DNA from: Methanococcus vannielii SB
Lineage (GTDB): Archaea; AGJL01; Methanococci; Methanococcales; Methanococcaceae
Reading direction: 5' to 3'
Length of the DNA stretch: 64,000 bases
NCBI RefSeq assembly: GCF_000017165.1
Contig: NC_009634.1
Span: forward strand, 1,472,552-1,536,551
The notes beneath the pieces are model-generated. The model saw only the letters and a program-made list of their open reading frames with translations. It was not told the DNA's origin and did no database searches. Below, piece by piece: positions 62,542 to 64,000 of this stretch (positions are counted from its first letter, which is position 1; every line of letters starts with the position of its first letter). A program made the translations under genes and the position numbers.

Positions 62542-62916
62542 ATGGATTTAAAAACATACAAGAAATATATTAAAATGTTAGTTATAATAATCGCAATTTT
62601 AGTAAGCATTGCGGTATCCACGGGAAATGGCTATTTTGCAGTTTTAGTAGTTACATTTGGAATTTTAGCCAAAATAAACCTTAGAAAAAAAATTGATGAC
62701 GTTTTTGAGGACGAACTTGTTTTAAAAGTCGCTGAAAAAGCATCATACATGACAATACAAGTTGTATGCTTACTTTTTGCACTTTTAAGCGTGTTTTTAA
62801 CAACTTTTGGAGAATACATGTTAGTTGGAAACTTACTTGCTTATTCAACGTTATTTATACTATTGGTAAATATCTTATTTAGGTACATGTACAGCAGAAA
62901 ATACGGATTAATGTAA
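62542..62916 (+). CDS. DUF2178-like membrane protein
   Basis: About 124 residues with four hydrophobic segments (two at about 12-45, two at about 70-115); KINLRKKIDDVFEDELVLKVAEKASYMT is the loop in between. It resembles DUF2178 proteins, which are often coded next to a small XRE regulator. Start is the ATG after GGTGTGTTAAAT. XRE follows 14 bp later. Confidence 0.75.
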   Translation: MDLKTYKKYIKMLVIIIAILVSIAVSTGNGYFAVLVVTFGILAKINLRKKIDDVFEDELVLKVAEKASYMTIQVVCLLFALLSVFLTTFGEYMLVGNLLAYSTLFILLVNILFRYMYSRKYGLM

Positions 62917-62930
62917 GTTAGGGGAGTATT

Positions 62931-63152
62931 ATGAAAAATAGGATAAAAATACTTCGTGCAGTGCATAATCTAACACAAGAGATGCTTGCAAAAAAATTAA
63001 ACGTAACAAGACAAACTATAATTGCAATAGAGCGGGAAAAATACGACCCTTCATTGGAACTGGCATTTAAAATAGCAGAGGTTTTTAACGTAAAAATTGA
63101 GGATATTTTTATATATGAAAACACGAATTTTACAAGTTTTAAGGAAAAATAA
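62931..63152 (+). CDS. Small XRE-family HTH regulator
   Basis: 73 residues: KNRIKILRAVHNLTQEMLAKKLNVTRQTIIAIEREKYDPSLELAFKIAEVFNVKIEDIF is a complete COG1476-type HTH with no extra domain. Coded with the DUF2178 membrane protein, it probably represses its own promoter at the TGTAAA palindromes and might be released by a membrane signal. RBS GGGGAG. Confidence 0.92.
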   Translation: MKNRIKILRAVHNLTQEMLAKKLNVTRQTIIAIEREKYDPSLELAFKIAEVFNVKIEDIFIYENTNFTSFKEK

Positions 63153-63429
63153 TTTTAAATCAATATGTATAACTTATATTATCTTAAAACTTTACATTAA
63201 ACGCCAATCTTAAACCTTTATTTTACGCTTTTTTAATTTTTTAAATCACTTTTTAATTGTTATTTTTTAAAAATAAGATAAAATGCCTTTAAAACCATAT
63301 AATTTTGAGTTTTAGATAATATTTACTTAAAATTGAGGATATTTATTTGATAAAGTTAATATCAGGTTATAATTATAGAATAATTTAGAAAATGAGGATT
63401 AAAATCATTATTTACTTAAGGGGGCGTAA

Positions 63430-64000
63430 ATGATGAAATTGTTTATAATATACTTAGTTGTATCTTCCTTTTTACTAACGGTGCCTTTAATGGAAGATTC
63501 AACAAACTATGTTGAAATTGCAGATAGATACTATATGCAAAAAGACTATGAAAATGCAGTTTTATATTATAATGCAGCAATAAATCAGAATCCTAACAAT
63601 GCAAATGCTTATGATGGTATTGCAATAATTTTTTTAGAACAGGGATTTTACGAAAATGCAACAGAATTCTTTGAAAAAAGCTTATTACTAGATGATTCAG
63701 TTGGTAGCACGTGGTTTTATAATGGTAAGTGTTTAAAAGAAATTGGTGATTATGATGGCGCATTTAAATGTTTTGATCATGCTACTGGGGATTATTACGA
63801 AATAGTTTCATCTTGGAATGAATTAGGTTATTTATATTTCGATGAAGGCGATTATGAGAAAGCACTTAAGTGTTTTGAAAAAGCATTGACGTTAAACAAA
63901 AATTTTGAGTACGCGTGGAATGGTAAGGGGCTTTGTTATGAAAAAAAAGGTAAAAACGATTTAGCATTTAAGTGTTTTGAAAAAGCAACTTTTATAAATC
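63430..64000 (+). CDS. TPR-repeat protein, exported (partial, 3' end outside window)
   Basis: Two ATG codons in a row (63430, 63433) follow GGGGGCGTAA. A signal peptide (KLFIIYLVVSSFLLTVPLM) is followed by at least five 34-residue TPR units, e.g. YMQKDYENAVLYYNAAINQNP and DYEKALKCFEKALTLNK. The repeats are acidic, with the A..Y/F...A pattern of archaeal TPRs. A protein-binding scaffold outside the membrane is likely. The frame is still open at position 64000. Confidence 0.88.
   Translation, partial: MMKLFIIYLVVSSFLLTVPLMEDSTNYVEIADRYYMQKDYENAVLYYNAAINQNPNNANAYDGIAIIFLEQGFYENATEFFEKSLLLDDSVGSTWFYNGKCLKEIGDYDGAFKCFDHATGDYYEIVSSWNELGYLYFDEGDYEKALKCFEKALTLNKNFEYAWNGKGLCYEKKGKNDLAFKCFEKATFIN

Overview
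The window looks like a chromosomal segment of a mesophilic Methanococcus, closest in gene content and order to M. maripaludis. The DNA is very AT-rich. Ribosome binding sites are mostly GGTGA or GGAGG, and promoters carry archaeal TATA boxes. The methanogen-specific genes are atwA (component A2), an MJ1244-type gene, methanogenesis marker 15 and nrpR. SepSecS shows that the organism makes selenocysteine. The archaeal information-processing genes (Nop5, fibrillarin, eIF1A, Rio1, Dim2-like KH protein, S17e, L14e, L34e, TiaS, archaeosine TGT, RadB) agree. I see no rRNA or tRNA gene, insertion sequence, prophage or CRISPR array.

Layout. 0-8.3 kb, mostly minus strand: gatC (partial), dapA, rps17e, chorismate mutase, mptE, a class III RNR activase, mgtE and valS. 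8.3-13.4 kb: two box C/D guide RNAs that I infer from sequence (8390-8466 and 11018-11094), uspA, a MagIII-like glycosylase, dphB, an odd radical SAM protein and a GT2 glycosyltransferase. 13.4-15.7 kb: a MinD-type ATPase operon with two small membrane proteins. 15.9-25.9 kb: an ion transporter, SepSecS, the nop5-flpA box C/D RNP operon, a degenerate phosphoglycerate mutase homologue, cbiJ, two class III signal-peptide (pilin-like) proteins and pyrF. 26-32 kb: the eIF1A-rio1-KH operon, rlmE, nrpR, marker 15 and pth2. 32-41 kb: RNA modification and repair genes (tgtA, thpR, truD, tiaS, radB), an acetolactate decarboxylase lipoprotein and a structured candidate ncRNA. 41-48 kb: MJ1244-like/DUF134/atwA operon behind a palindromic operator, DraG-like hydrolase, and the rpl34e-cmk-rpl14e operon. 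48-54 kb: small regulators and very small ORFs, tpiA with no canonical start codon, the ADH synthase of the alternative shikimate route, a METTL5-like methylase and hsp20. 54-61 kb: ftsY, an ECF S component, uraA-upp-nhaC. 61-64 kb: a large XRE-type regulator, a DUF2124 protein, a frameshifted gene remnant, a DUF2178/XRE pair with repeated operator half-sites, and a TPR protein cut by the window end.

How it fits together. RNA modification dominates: the window holds the Nop5 and fibrillarin subunits of the box C/D methylation enzyme and two guide RNAs. One guide RNA carries antisense elements that fit the anticodon loop and D-loop of a CAU-anticodon tRNA. TiaS, TruD, archaeosine TGT, RlmE and SepSecS act on the same class of substrates. 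The least explained items are the shared GGTGGTACTATCAA start region of tpiA and a Cys-rich microprotein, the MinD operon, the metal-ligand-less phosphoglycerate mutase homologue, and the orphan structured RNA near 37.45 kb.
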